Source of the DNA: Bacteroidota bacterium
GTDB lineage: Bacteria > Bacteroidota > Bacteroidia > Flavobacteriales > Weeksellaceae
DNA: 64,000 nt
Direction of reading: 5' to 3'
NCBI GenBank assembly: GCA_023386965.1
Contig: JAEWIR010000001.1
Coordinates: 24,510 to 88,509 of the forward strand
The translations under genes and the position numbers were made by a program. Below, piece after piece: positions 9,476 through 17,642 of this stretch. Positions within the stretch are counted from its first letter, which is position 1, and every line of letters starts with the position of its first letter. The notes beneath the pieces are model-generated. The model searched no databases, was not told the DNA's origin, and saw only the letters and a list, made by a program, of their open reading frames with translations.

Positions 9476-10468
9476 ATGACTCTCACTTTCAACCATTACC
9501 GTTTGCATTTACGCGAAACCTTCAGAATAGCCTACGGAAACTATGATTACCGCGACTCGCTTACCGTTGCACTGTCCTCGCATGGTGAATCCGGCTATGG
9601 CGAGTGTGTGGCTGTAAACTACTATGGAATTGACCTTATAAAGTTTAAAAAAAAGTTAGAAACCGTACGGCATAGACTAAGCGGCCAAAATATTGTTCAT
9701 CCTGGGCAATTCTATAAGTTTCTCCTGACGCTGAATCTTCATCCTTTCCTCCGTTCGGCACTGGATTGCGCTTATTGGGACCTTTACGGTAAACTGGAAA
9801 AGCAAAGTTTGAGTCAGTTGCTGAATTTCCCGCAGCACACCCTGCCTGAGTCATCATTCACAATTAATGTGGCCGATATTGATTCTCAAATTAACAAGAT
9901 GGCTGCGAGTAAATGGACAAGATTCAAGGTAAAATGTAATGGACTGGACAGGTCCAATGTTTTTCGCCTGCAGGAAAGCGGTAAGGATATTGCTCTGGAT
10001 TTTAACGCCAGCTTTACTGAAGAGGACTGTAATTTTCTGGAATCGCAAAAGCTGACGGAACACTTCACTTATCTGGAACAGCCACTGCCGGTTGGAAGGT
10101 TTCATGTGTTGAATAAAAATAAAAATGCTCACTGGATGTGCGATGAAGACTGCCAAAGGCTTGCCGATTTACAGCCACTTTCCGGGCATTACCGCAGTGT
10201 TAACATCAAAGTGATGAAGCTGAGCGGGATTACCCCCGCACTTGAGATGATCGCAGCTGCCCGCAGCATTGGTTTTAAAGTGATGATAGGATGCATGACC
10301 GAATCTACAGTCGGCATTTCCGCCGGTATCGCTCTGGCCGGTTTGTGTGATTATGCTGATCTGGATGGGGCCAACCTTATATCCAACGATTTTGCGGAAG
10401 GCAGTAAAGTGGTTGACGGCAAATTAATTGTTTCCGAAGCACCCGGACTGGGTATCCGGTTAATCTGA
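9476..10468 (+). CDS. Enolase-superfamily dipeptide epimerase (L-Ala-D/L-Glu epimerase type)
   Basis: A 330-residue member of the mandelate racemase/muconate-lactonising branch of the enolase superfamily, most similar in layout to dipeptide epimerases that recycle murein-derived L-Ala-D-Glu. Visible catalytic elements are K151-V-K153 (KxK), metal ligands D175 (IALDFNAS), E201 (YLEQPL) and D223 (MCDED), and K245 in NIKVMKLSG as the opposite-face base. IGCMTESTVG forms the terminal strand and loop. The substrate is not certain: o-succinylbenzoate synthase and other family members share these residues, but the EQP and CMTES patterns favour the epimerase. It is monocistronic, between scpA and meaB. 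Confidence 0.85.
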   Translation: MTLTFNHYRLHLRETFRIAYGNYDYRDSLTVALSSHGESGYGECVAVNYYGIDLIKFKKKLETVRHRLSGQNIVHPGQFYKFLLTLNLHPFLRSALDCAYWDLYGKLEKQSLSQLLNFPQHTLPESSFTINVADIDSQINKMAASKWTRFKVKCNGLDRSNVFRLQESGKDIALDFNASFTEEDCNFLESQKLTEHFTYLEQPLPVGRFHVLNKNKNAHWMCDEDCQRLADLQPLSGHYRSVNIKVMKLSGITPALEMIAAARSIGFKVMIGCMTESTVGISAGIALAGLCDYADLDGANLISNDFAEGSKVVDGKLIVSEAPGLGIRLI

Positions 10469-10507
10469 GGGGGCAACAGTAAATTTCAGTCTTTCATCGG
10501 TAAACAT

Positions 10508-10515
10508 TAAATTTG
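10508..10515 (+). promoter_or_regulatory. Bacteroidota -7 element for meaB
   Basis: TAAATTTG matches TAnnTTTG and ends 14 bases before the ATG at 10530. meaB therefore probably has its own promoter. Confidence 0.55.
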
Positions 10516-10529
10516 GGTTTTATTTCGGT

Positions 10530-11531
10530 ATGAATTTTACAAACGAAGCATTAATTGAGGGTATACGCAGTGGTAACAAAAGGTTTCTGGCCAAAGCCAT
10601 AACAATTGTAGAAAGCAGGAAGCCGGATCACCGGGCGCAGGCCGAAGATTTATTGCAAGAAATCATTCCGTATTCCGGAAAATCTGTGCGCATAGGAATT
10701 ACAGGCGTGCCTGGTGCGGGTAAATCTACTTTTATTGAAAGCTTCGGTAAACTGGCTATTCAGAAAGGCCGTAAAGTAGCAGTTTTGGCTATTGATCCCA
10801 GTTCGTCACTGAACAAGGGCTCTATTTTGGGAGATAAAACCCGCATGGAAGAATTGGCCCGCGAAGAGAACGCGTTCATCCGTCCCTCACCGAGTTCGGG
10901 TTTCCTTGGAGGTGTGGCCAATACCACTTTCGAAACAATGCTTCTGTGCGAGGCTGCTGGTTATGACTGCATACTGATTGAAACTGTTGGCGTAGGCCAG
11001 AGTGAAGTACTGGTGTCCGAAATTACAGATGTTTTCCTTTTCCTGAAAATCATTGGTGGCGGTGATGAACTTCAGGGAATCAAGCGTGGGATTATGGAGA
11101 TGGTGGACCTTATTTTCATCAATAAAGTAGATGACGCCAATCGGTTGGCGGCAAAAAGGACCAAAACCGAACTTATGAGGGCACTTCACTTCCTGCATCC
11201 CAAGGAAAAAGGCTGGAAAGTTCCTGTGATCCTGGGCTCCGCGCTGAATAATGCAGGTTTGGAGGAAGTATTTGATCAGGTGGAACAGTTCATTGATCTG
11301 AAGTTGCAGAGCGGACGGTTTGAGGAGGTACGCGCCCTTCAGTCCGCACACAGGTTTGAATATTGGGTGCAGGAATACATCCGAACAATGACACAGAAGG
11401 AAAATACTGCAGATAATTCATTCCTTCAACATAAGAAAAATGCCTCCGAAGGGAAATCTAATCCCAGTTCGGAGGCGAAGAAGTTTGTGGAGGAAATTTT
11501 CGGAAAAACTATTGGTCCCTCTTTGCATTAG
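10530..11531 (+). CDS. meaB: Methylmalonyl-CoA mutase-associated GTPase MeaB
   Basis: A 333-residue G3E-family P-loop GTPase that loads and protects adenosylcobalamin in methylmalonyl-CoA mutase. The Walker A motif G59-V-P-G-A-G-K-S-T67 is intact. The family marker AIDPSSSLNKGSILGDKTRM and ETVGVGQSE (switch region) follow, and NKVD is the guanine-specificity motif. The C-terminal dimerisation arm is present but divergent and Ser/Asn-rich. Its client scpA lies 1.5 kb upstream on the same strand. The 3' end overlaps the convergent DUF4251 gene by 23 bases. Confidence 0.96.
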   Translation: MNFTNEALIEGIRSGNKRFLAKAITIVESRKPDHRAQAEDLLQEIIPYSGKSVRIGITGVPGAGKSTFIESFGKLAIQKGRKVAVLAIDPSSSLNKGSILGDKTRMEELAREENAFIRPSPSSGFLGGVANTTFETMLLCEAAGYDCILIETVGVGQSEVLVSEITDVFLFLKIIGGGDELQGIKRGIMEMVDLIFINKVDDANRLAAKRTKTELMRALHFLHPKEKGWKVPVILGSALNNAGLEEVFDQVEQFIDLKLQSGRFEEVRALQSAHRFEYWVQEYIRTMTQKENTADNSFLQHKKNASEGKSNPSSEAKKFVEEIFGKTIGPSLH

Positions 11532-12036
11532 CGGCTATATAGCCATCAAATGAAATTGGTTGCCTGTCGCTGGCATCAATGGAGACAAATGCTTTGCCGT
11601 TTTTATAAATTTCAATATTAATCAAGTTAATGTGCGATACATCATTCGGTCTTATCCTGAAAAGTATATTACCTTTTTTTGATGTGGATTTCTGGACGGA
11701 AAAATCTTCAGATGTGAATCTAAGACCCTGCTTATTGGTGTCGTAGGCACTATTCCTGTATACCCTGCCGAAGTAGGGTAAAGTGCAGGTAAGCTTTTTA
11801 TCTTCAATTTCAATGGTATATCCATTGTCCAGGGTGGTCATCCTGTTTGGCGTATAATTGGGAATTGCATTTGCAATGGCGTTGATGTCGCCACCCATCA
11901 CATTTGCTTTCTGAGCGTGAAAAGTAAACTGGCCGCCGGCAGTGAGTTGCTCCGTTGCAGCAGGTTCCAGGTAATTTTGAGAAGAACAGTTCAGAAATAT
12001 TCCAAGGCTTAGGAACAGTAAAAATATATTTTTCAT
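11509..12036 (-). CDS. DUF4251 family lipoprotein
   Basis: 175 residues with a signal peptide and lipobox LNCS (C17), then a DUF4251-type domain. The pattern of a G-x-F-x-F-x-A strand near residue 37, an N-P-T-like Y-x-P-N segment, and LPYFGRVY in the middle matches this Bacteroidota-specific family of small lipoproteins of unknown function, predicted all-beta. The tail overlaps the convergent meaB by 23 bases. A TAATTTTG -7 element on its strand (plus-strand CAAAATTA at 12077-12084) lies 40 bases before the ATG. Confidence 0.8.
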   Translation of the reverse strand: MKNIFLLFLSLGIFLNCSSQNYLEPAATEQLTAGGQFTFHAQKANVMGGDINAIANAIPNYTPNRMTTLDNGYTIEIEDKKLTCTLPYFGRVYRNSAYDTNKQGLRFTSEDFSVQKSTSKKGNILFRIRPNDVSHINLINIEIYKNGKAFVSIDASDRQPISFDGYIAANAKRDQ

Positions 12037-12142
12037 TTTTTTTGAATTTATTTATAAGATAACTGCTTGGCAGCATCAAAATTAAGACCGTAAATGTATT
12101 GGAATAATAATTGCAAAAGCGTAATTTCAAATATCAAATACT

Positions 12143-12946
12143 ATGAAAGTTATTAATACAGTAGGAATAGGTGCCATGATGTTCGCAGCCGTTGCATGTT
12201 CAACTAATCCAATTACCGGCAGAAGATCCCTGCAGTTGGCAAATGATGCAGAAATTGCCACTATGGCTGCTCAGGAGTATCAGAAAACCATGAGTCAGTC
12301 CAAAGTGATTAGTGGTACTGCACAGGCTAAAAGTGTTGTAAATGTGGGAACACGTATTAAGAATGCGGCCTACAATTACTACAGGAATTTAGGAAGAGAA
12401 GGCGACCTGGCCAATTATCAGTGGGAATTTAAACTGATCGATAATAAACAGATTAATGCTTGGTGTATGCCCGGCGGAAAAGTTGCCGTCTATACGGGAA
12501 TCATGCCGGTTACGCAAAACGATACCGGTCTGGCTGTAGTAATGGGTCACGAGGTTTCCCATGCACTGGCAGGTCACGGAAATGAGAGGATTTCTCAGGC
12601 GATGGTTGCTCAGCTTGGGGGTGCTGTAATTGGCTCACAAGTATCAGGAGGCCAGTGGGGAGCAATTTTTGAGCAGGTATATCCAATTGGTGCACAGGTA
12701 GGCTTGATGGCTTACGGGCGTAAACAGGAACTTGAAGCCGACCAAATGGGTCTTTATCTCATGGGAATGGCTGGCTATGATCCAAGGCAGGCAATTCCGT
12801 TCTGGCAGCGTATGGAAGCTTCATCATCGGGTCAGAGACCGCCGGAATTCCTTTCCACTCACCCGGGACCGGAAAACCGTTTAGCTGCTCTGAATTCCTA
12901 TATGGATAAAGCGCTGACTTATTACCGTGCCGCTGGCGGAAAATAA
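12143..12946 (+). CDS. M48-family metallopeptidase lipoprotein
   Basis: A 267-residue zinc metalloprotease of the BepA/LoiP-like M48 type. The signal peptide ends in VACS (lipobox C19), followed by NPITGRRSLQL, a common opening of this family. The zinc site is H136-E137-V-S-H140 with the third ligand E196 in QELEADQMG. The conserved STHPGPENR segment near the C-terminus is a family hallmark. It probably degrades or assists outer-membrane proteins in the periplasm. Unlike BepA, there is no C-terminal TPR domain, so it corresponds to the short LoiP/YcaL class. It is transcribed alone. Confidence 0.92.
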   Translation: MKVINTVGIGAMMFAAVACSTNPITGRRSLQLANDAEIATMAAQEYQKTMSQSKVISGTAQAKSVVNVGTRIKNAAYNYYRNLGREGDLANYQWEFKLIDNKQINAWCMPGGKVAVYTGIMPVTQNDTGLAVVMGHEVSHALAGHGNERISQAMVAQLGGAVIGSQVSGGQWGAIFEQVYPIGAQVGLMAYGRKQELEADQMGLYLMGMAGYDPRQAIPFWQRMEASSSGQRPPEFLSTHPGPENRLAALNSYMDKALTYYRAAGGK

Positions 12947-12987
12947 CAGACCCTATTATTAACATACAGACCTTCTCAATATTTTAT

Positions 12988-12995
12988 TAAATTTG
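12988..12995 (+). promoter_or_regulatory. Bacteroidota -7 element for the 111-aa protein
   Basis: TAAATTTG matches TAnnTTTG, 23 bases before the ATG at 13019. It sits within a weak ACCTTC...GAAGGT inverted repeat that could end the protease transcript. Confidence 0.5.
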
Positions 12996-13018
12996 GGAAG
13001 GTTTTTAAATTTAACGCG

Positions 13019-13354
13019 ATGAAAAATTTAACCCTGGTAGGTATCATCCTTTTGGCACTGGCCTTCCTTCTGTACTATATGCTGCCCGAATTCTCCATGG
13101 TAAAACTCTTTGAACCAATAAGCCTGATGGGCATACTTGCCGGCATCGGGATTGGTCTTATCATTGGCGGAATTGTGGGTTATGTAAGCAAAGGTTCGGC
13201 GCTGAAAGAAGAGCAGAAAAGGAGAGAGTATAAGCAGCTGCTGAAAGAAAAAGCAGAACTGGAAAAGTTGGCTGCCGAAAATTCGGTAAACCAGTCCACC
13301 GCCGCAAGCACACCGCTGACTTCAGATAAAAAAAATACGCAGAACTGGTATTAG
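13019..13354 (+). CDS. Small two-helix membrane protein with coiled-coil tail
   Basis: A 111-residue protein I do not recognise as a named family. Two hydrophobic helices (about 4-20 and 36-58; the second contains a Gly-zipper-like GILAGIGIGLIIGGIVG) are followed by a charged Lys/Glu heptad region (about 64-92) and a Ser/Thr-rich end. The architecture resembles LapA-type or YtxH-like small membrane proteins. The gene is convergent with the outer-membrane barrel gene, and its own promoter element lies upstream. Confidence 0.7.
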   Translation: MKNLTLVGIILLALAFLLYYMLPEFSMVKLFEPISLMGILAGIGIGLIIGGIVGYVSKGSALKEEQKRREYKQLLKEKAELEKLAAENSVNQSTAASTPLTSDKKNTQNWY

Positions 13355-13374
13355 TCCTGCGTCTCTGTTTTTTT
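13331..13374. terminator. Possible bidirectional terminator
   Basis: ACGCAG (13337-13342) pairs with CTGCGT (13357-13362) across the stop codon of the plus-strand gene. An A-run lies before it and a seven-T run after, consistent with use by both convergent genes. The loop is long (14 bases). Confidence 0.45.
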
Positions 13375-13993
13375 AAAACTGGTATCCAAGTCCTGCCATC
13401 AGCATGCTGGGTCGGTTATCGTACCGTATTACGGTGTTGGTATTACTGTTAATAAAATCACGCTGGTCTTCTGTGAAAGATCCTTCGTAGCGCCCGGAAA
13501 TTATAAAACTTTTAATCTTTACCTGCGCACCCAGCTGGAATCCGACCGTAAAATTGCTTTCGGCATTTTCCCGGAAATCCTGATATTGATTGTCCTTGCT
13601 CAGGTAGTAGCTGGCCACAGGTCCTGCGAAAATTCCCACACTTTCGCCCAGTACGTTATAGCCTAAGAGCACGGGCAGGTCTGCACGGTTAGTCTTTGCC
13701 TCAATTGTCGTATTGGTTACGGACTCAGTAATTTCATTTGTAAATGTGGTGTAATAAAGTTCCGGCATTACAAACAGCCCGCCTACAAGGTTAACCTTTA
13801 CAGAGAGTCCTGCATTGAAACCTACATTAGTTTTGCCTTCAGCTTCATAAGCTTCTACGGCACCCGCTTTAACGCTTTCCCAGGTCGGCTTTCCTGCCGG
13901 AAACAATGCGTGTGCTTTGGCAGCAACAGTTACCTGTGCATAAGCACCTACGGAACTAAGAATAAGCACAGCGGCTAACAGTTTATTTTTCAT
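13373..13993 (-). CDS. Outer-membrane beta-barrel protein (OmpW/PorT-like small barrel)
   Basis: 206 residues with a signal peptide (about 1-19, ending AYAQ). The mature part is a run of alternating polar/hydrophobic strands (KVNLVGGLFVMPELYYTTF, FIISGRYEGSF) ending in Gly-Tyr-Gln-Phe, with the terminal Phe typical of outer-membrane barrels, so an 8-strand barrel is likely. Its start codon lies 11 bases inside the 3' end of the MlaF-like ATPase gene, which implies co-translation with that lipid-transport ABC pair. Function is unknown; a role as outer-membrane partner of the transporter is an inference from the overlap. Confidence 0.8.
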   Translation of the reverse strand: MKNKLLAAVLILSSVGAYAQVTVAAKAHALFPAGKPTWESVKAGAVEAYEAEGKTNVGFNAGLSVKVNLVGGLFVMPELYYTTFTNEITESVTNTTIEAKTNRADLPVLLGYNVLGESVGIFAGPVASYYLSKDNQYQDFRENAESNFTVGFQLGAQVKIKSFIISGRYEGSFTEDQRDFINSNTNTVIRYDNRPSMLMAGLGYQF

Positions 13994-14795
13994 CAGTCTT
14001 GGGATTAGTTACTATATTTTCAATTGAAGTTTTATCGTTGGTCAGGAAATAATCCCGGAGTTCTTTAAAGAGTTCTGACGAATAAACGAAGTCAATCAGA
14101 TTTTTATTGCGCGCGGTAATCACATTGTCCTTGTTGCCCTCCCACTCCTTGATGCCCAGGCGCAGATATACGATCTTTTCGCCAATGGTCATCACCGAGT
14201 TCATATCATGGGTGTTGATGATGGTCGTGGTATTGTACTCTTTGGTAATGTCCACCAGCAGATCATCAATCACATTCGCTGTATAAGGATCCAAACCGGA
14301 GTTAGGTTCATCGCAGAACAGATACTTGGGGTTGTTCACAATAGCGCGGGCTATGGCCACCCTTTTCTGCATACCACCGGAGATCTCAGCGGGAAATTTG
14401 CGGCCCGCTTTATCCAGGTGCACCCTTCCCATCACATCAATTACCCGTCTTTTCTTCTCCCTGAACGTCAGGTTCGTGAACATATCCAGCGGAAACATAA
14501 TATTTTCCTCCACCGTCATGGAATCAAAAAGGGCGCTTCCCTGAAATACGGTACCGATTTCAGCACGAAGAATCTGTTTTTCCTCACGCTTCATTTTGGT
14601 AATATCTCGGCCGTCAAATAGGATTCCGCCGCTTGTGGGTTCGTATACGTTCAGGAGGGACTTCAGGAAAACCGTCTTGCCGGAACCACTTTGCCCTATG
14701 ATCAGATTTACCTTACCCGTCTCGAAGGTGGTCGAGATGCCTTTCAGGACTTCAGTTTCATCAAACTTTTTGCGAAGGTCTTTAATTTCTATCAT
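13983..14795 (-). CDS. MlaF-type ABC transporter ATP-binding protein
   Basis: The ATPase of an MlaFE-type phospholipid/organic-solvent transport system. I start it at the ATG at 14795 (270 residues); the longest frame adds 20 residues that run into the permease gene. Walker A G34-Q-S-G-S-G-K-T41, signature SGGMQKR, and Walker B YLFCDEPNSGLD are intact. The D-loop and switch-His region (NTHDMNSV) follow. The C-terminal tail (about 240-270) is longer than a minimal ABC domain, as in MlaF. Its ATG overlaps the permease stop codon as TAATG, so translation is coupled. The MlaD-like partner is not adjacent but may be the MCE protein at 27214. Confidence 0.92.
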   Translation of the reverse strand: MIEIKDLRKKFDETEVLKGISTTFETGKVNLIIGQSGSGKTVFLKSLLNVYEPTSGGILFDGRDITKMKREEKQILRAEIGTVFQGSALFDSMTVEENIMFPLDMFTNLTFREKKRRVIDVMGRVHLDKAGRKFPAEISGGMQKRVAIARAIVNNPKYLFCDEPNSGLDPYTANVIDDLLVDITKEYNTTTIINTHDMNSVMTIGEKIVYLRLGIKEWEGNKDNVITARNKNLIDFVYSSELFKELRDYFLTNDKTSIENIVTNPKTDEK

Positions 14796-15547
14796 TACCC
14801 TAAAATAATCTGCGTTAATAATAATTCTGAAATAATGATGAAAACCATTGTCCAAACCACTGCCTGTGTACTGGAGCGACCAACTTCCAGTGATCCCCCG
14901 CTCACATTATATCCGAAGTAAGAGGGCACACTGGCTATAATAAATGCAAAAACGATGGTCTTGATAAAAGCGTAATAATAAAACAGCATGGGCATGTACA
15001 TCTGCACCCCCGTGGTAAAATCCGATATGGTCCAGTTGCCGGTGAGCTCGCCTGCAGCAAACCCTCCCAAAATACCAACGGCCATACTTAAGCCTATAAG
15101 GAGAGGATTATAAATAACACAAGCCAGAATTTTTGGAAAGATCAGGAAGTTGGGTGAGTTTACACCCATGATGTCCAGCGCATCAATCTGTTCCGTTACG
15201 CGCATTGTACCGATACTGGAGGCAATATAAGATCCTACTTTACCCGCCAGTATAAGACTGATAATGGTGGGCGAAAATTCCAGTACAAGTACCGCCTTGG
15301 TGGCATAACCGATAAACGGCGTCGGGATTGGAATAGATGAGGAGCTGAAATTGTTGAACATCTGAATGGCTGTAACCGCTCCAACGAAGACCGAAGTGAA
15401 TACCACGAGTCCAAAGGAATTTACACCAAGATCATTTATTTCCCTGAAAAAAAGTTTAATGAAAACCGACATTTTCTGCGGTGTTCTAATGGCTTTTCCA
15501 AGCAGCAGAAAATACTCTCCGAAGGCGGTCAGGAACTTTTTAATCAT
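14795..15547 (-). CDS. MlaE-type ABC transporter permease
   Basis: A 250-residue MlaE family permease with five to six membrane helices, which together with the adjacent ATPase moves lipids between the inner membrane and an MCE protein. The central family segment GKVGSYIASSIGTMRVTEQIDALDIMG (read around 100-126) is the strongest match: this EQIDAL region couples to the ATPase. The stop codon overlaps the ATG of the ATPase. The upstream gap to the sugar transferase is 41 bases. No MlaB (STAS) or MlaC is seen nearby, as is usual in Bacteroidota. Confidence 0.92.
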   Translation of the reverse strand: MIKKFLTAFGEYFLLLGKAIRTPQKMSVFIKLFFREINDLGVNSFGLVVFTSVFVGAVTAIQMFNNFSSSSIPIPTPFIGYATKAVLVLEFSPTIISLILAGKVGSYIASSIGTMRVTEQIDALDIMGVNSPNFLIFPKILACVIYNPLLIGLSMAVGILGGFAAGELTGNWTISDFTTGVQMYMPMLFYYYAFIKTIVFAFIIASVPSYFGYNVSGGSLEVGRSSTQAVVWTMVFIIISELLLTQIILG

Positions 15548-15588
15548 TCTGCTAAATTAATGTTTTTAAAATAAAATTGAGAGTGGGC

Positions 15589-16962
15589 TCAGCCTGCTTT
15601 TTTGTCGCCTCTGATCACCAGGAAAACGGTTTTTAAGATGATTACCAAATCCAGGACCATGCTCCAGTTTTTCACGTAAAAAGTATCGGCCAGGATACGT
15701 TTTTTCATCTCAATACTCATGTCACCATAATCACCGCGAAGTCCGTTTACCTGCGCAAGGCCTGTAATTCCCGGTTTCACCATACTGCGTATCGCATAGC
15801 GGCCTATGCGGGTCTTGTAGTAATCATCTACCAAAAGCATATGCGGCCGGGGCCCAACTACGGACATGTGTCCCAACAGTACATTGATGAACTGCGGCAT
15901 CTCGTCTATGCTTGTAAACCGGAGGAACTTACCCACTGCCGTGATCCGGTCATCGTTTTTCTGCGTTGTTCTCGTAGCCGACTGGTCGTTCACTACCATA
16001 GTCCGGAACTTAATGCAGTTGAAGATCCTGTCGTTCAGTCCATACCTTTTTTGTCTGAAAAAAACCGGACCCTTACTGTCCAGTTTAATAAGAATGGCGA
16101 CCAGCGGAAACAGCCAGGAGCAAACGGTGAGCAGTATAACCAGCGAAAACAGCAGGTCCCAGACGCGCTTGAGTAAGAAATTGGTGAAATACTGCAGCGG
16201 AAACTTAGACTGGGCAAGTACCGGCTGGGTCTCAATATAGTTGATCTCGTAGTTGAAGAAATTTTGGTCAATTGCCGGTATGAGTGCAATGCGAACTTTA
16301 CAGCTTTCCGCCAGTCTGAAGATTTCACTTCTGGTTTCAGCTGAGATTCCGGCATTGTCCGTGGGCATGTAAAGTGTATAAATACCGTTCTCACGCCAAA
16401 ATTCAGTGAGTTGGCGGGTATCTACCGGACCTTCCGGATAATCATAAATCACCAGACCGTAATCGCTTCGGGTTCGCAATACATCTTCCAGGATTTGCCT
16501 CGCATCATTCCGGCTTCCGAGAAACATAATGTTTCTGATGTTGATACCCATGCTGCGTATGGATTTCAGCAAGAAGAAAATGGCCGATTTCAAAAGGTAA
16601 AATACTATAAATATGCTGATAGCCAGATCAAAGCGCTCGGTTTTCAAAAAAATGTTATTGCTTACTTTTCCTAAAAGAATAATTCCGAAAAGGAAAATAA
16701 GGATATGCGTTACAATTCTCTCCAGATACAATGTGTAGGTCAGGTTCCGTGGAATGTCATACAGCCGCGTCCGTCCGCTAAGCAGGATCCAGAAAAGGGT
16801 AAGAAGCAGGATCGAAAGTATATTCTGCTCCCAGTCCACATCCTTGATTTTCAGGTCATAATTGCGGCGGATAAAGAAATACACAAAAACTGCTGCGATA
16901 ATCAGAATATCGAGCAGTATGATGAATCCTTTAAAATAGCGTGAAAACCGAAGTTGTTGCAT
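15589..16962 (-). CDS. Polyprenyl-phosphate sugar transferase (exopolysaccharide initiating)
   Basis: A 457-residue initiating transferase of the WcaJ/undecaprenyl-phosphate glucose phosphotransferase type. It has four N-terminal membrane helices (about 12-125), a CoA-binding-like domain (about 135-245, with IMFLGSRNDARQILED), a fifth hydrophobic helix (about 265-290), and the C-terminal bacterial sugar transferase domain (KRVWDLLFS, KFRTM, SIDEMPQFINVL, GPRPH, VKPGITGLAQVNG). It attaches the first sugar-1-phosphate to the lipid carrier for exopolysaccharide or capsule assembly. No other glycan genes lie beside it; a glycosyltransferase and a flippase appear at 31-33 kb. Confidence 0.92.
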   Translation of the reverse strand: MQQLRFSRYFKGFIILLDILIIAAVFVYFFIRRNYDLKIKDVDWEQNILSILLLTLFWILLSGRTRLYDIPRNLTYTLYLERIVTHILIFLFGIILLGKVSNNIFLKTERFDLAISIFIVFYLLKSAIFFLLKSIRSMGINIRNIMFLGSRNDARQILEDVLRTRSDYGLVIYDYPEGPVDTRQLTEFWRENGIYTLYMPTDNAGISAETRSEIFRLAESCKVRIALIPAIDQNFFNYEINYIETQPVLAQSKFPLQYFTNFLLKRVWDLLFSLVILLTVCSWLFPLVAILIKLDSKGPVFFRQKRYGLNDRIFNCIKFRTMVVNDQSATRTTQKNDDRITAVGKFLRFTSIDEMPQFINVLLGHMSVVGPRPHMLLVDDYYKTRIGRYAIRSMVKPGITGLAQVNGLRGDYGDMSIEMKKRILADTFYVKNWSMVLDLVIILKTVFLVIRGDKKAG

Positions 16963-17004
16963 GAACCGGAATCAGAACCTAAAAGTAAGTAAATTTCCGT
17001 TTAC

Positions 17005-17634
17005 TCAGGGAATATTGAGGTATTTATGAGTTTGCACCGAGGCCTGCCAACGAGGATTCTGAAGGATGAATTCCGTAATGAGCGGGTAAATTTCGTCGCG
17101 TTTGCTCCATTCACTCTGCAAATATAAGCGACAGCCGGGTGAAACTTTTGCCGCCTGCTCTTCTGCAAATTTTAAATCATGACGGTTAAATACGATAACC
17201 TTCAGTTCATTAGCAGCCTCATAGATTTCTGGTTGTGGTAAGCCTGTCTTTTTAGGTGACAGGGTGATCCAGTCCAAAATGCCGGTCCTTTTATACGCGC
17301 CTGAAGTTTCAATATGTATGGTGCAGCCCAACTCCTTGAGGCGCAGGGTCAGGATTTCCAGGTTCCACATCAGCGGTTCTCCGCCTGTAAGGACAATGGT
17401 CTTGCAATAGCTGGCGGCCGTTTCGGCTACCTGGATCACATCCATTAGCGGGTGAAGTGAGGGATCCCAGCTTTCCTTCACATCGCACCAGTGGCAGCCT
17501 ACATCGCAGCCGCCTAAACGGATAAAATAGGCCGCGGTACCTGTGTGGGCACCTTCGCCCTGAATGGTGTAGAAATGTTCCATTACCGGAAGCATTTTCC
17601 CTTCTTTCAATAATATTTCCTGATCTGTTGTCAT
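17005..17634 (-). CDS. queE: 7-carboxy-7-deazaguanine synthase (radical SAM)
   Basis: 209 residues. Converts 6-carboxy-tetrahydropterin to 7-carboxy-7-deazaguanine in queuosine/preQ0 synthesis. The radical-SAM cluster motif is C43-D-V-G-C47-H-W-C50, a CxxxCxxC spacing within FIRLGGCDVGC. TGGEPLMW is the SAM-binding GGEP motif, and HIETSGA is a further family element. The FYTIQGEG opening is characteristic of QueE. It lies 8 bases after folD and is probably co-transcribed. The other que genes are not in the window. Confidence 0.95.
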   Translation of the reverse strand: MTTDQEILLKEGKMLPVMEHFYTIQGEGAHTGTAAYFIRLGGCDVGCHWCDVKESWDPSLHPLMDVIQVAETAASYCKTIVLTGGEPLMWNLEILTLRLKELGCTIHIETSGAYKRTGILDWITLSPKKTGLPQPEIYEAANELKVIVFNRHDLKFAEEQAAKVSPGCRLYLQSEWSKRDEIYPLITEFILQNPRWQASVQTHKYLNIP

Positions 17635-17642
17635 TTGATTTT

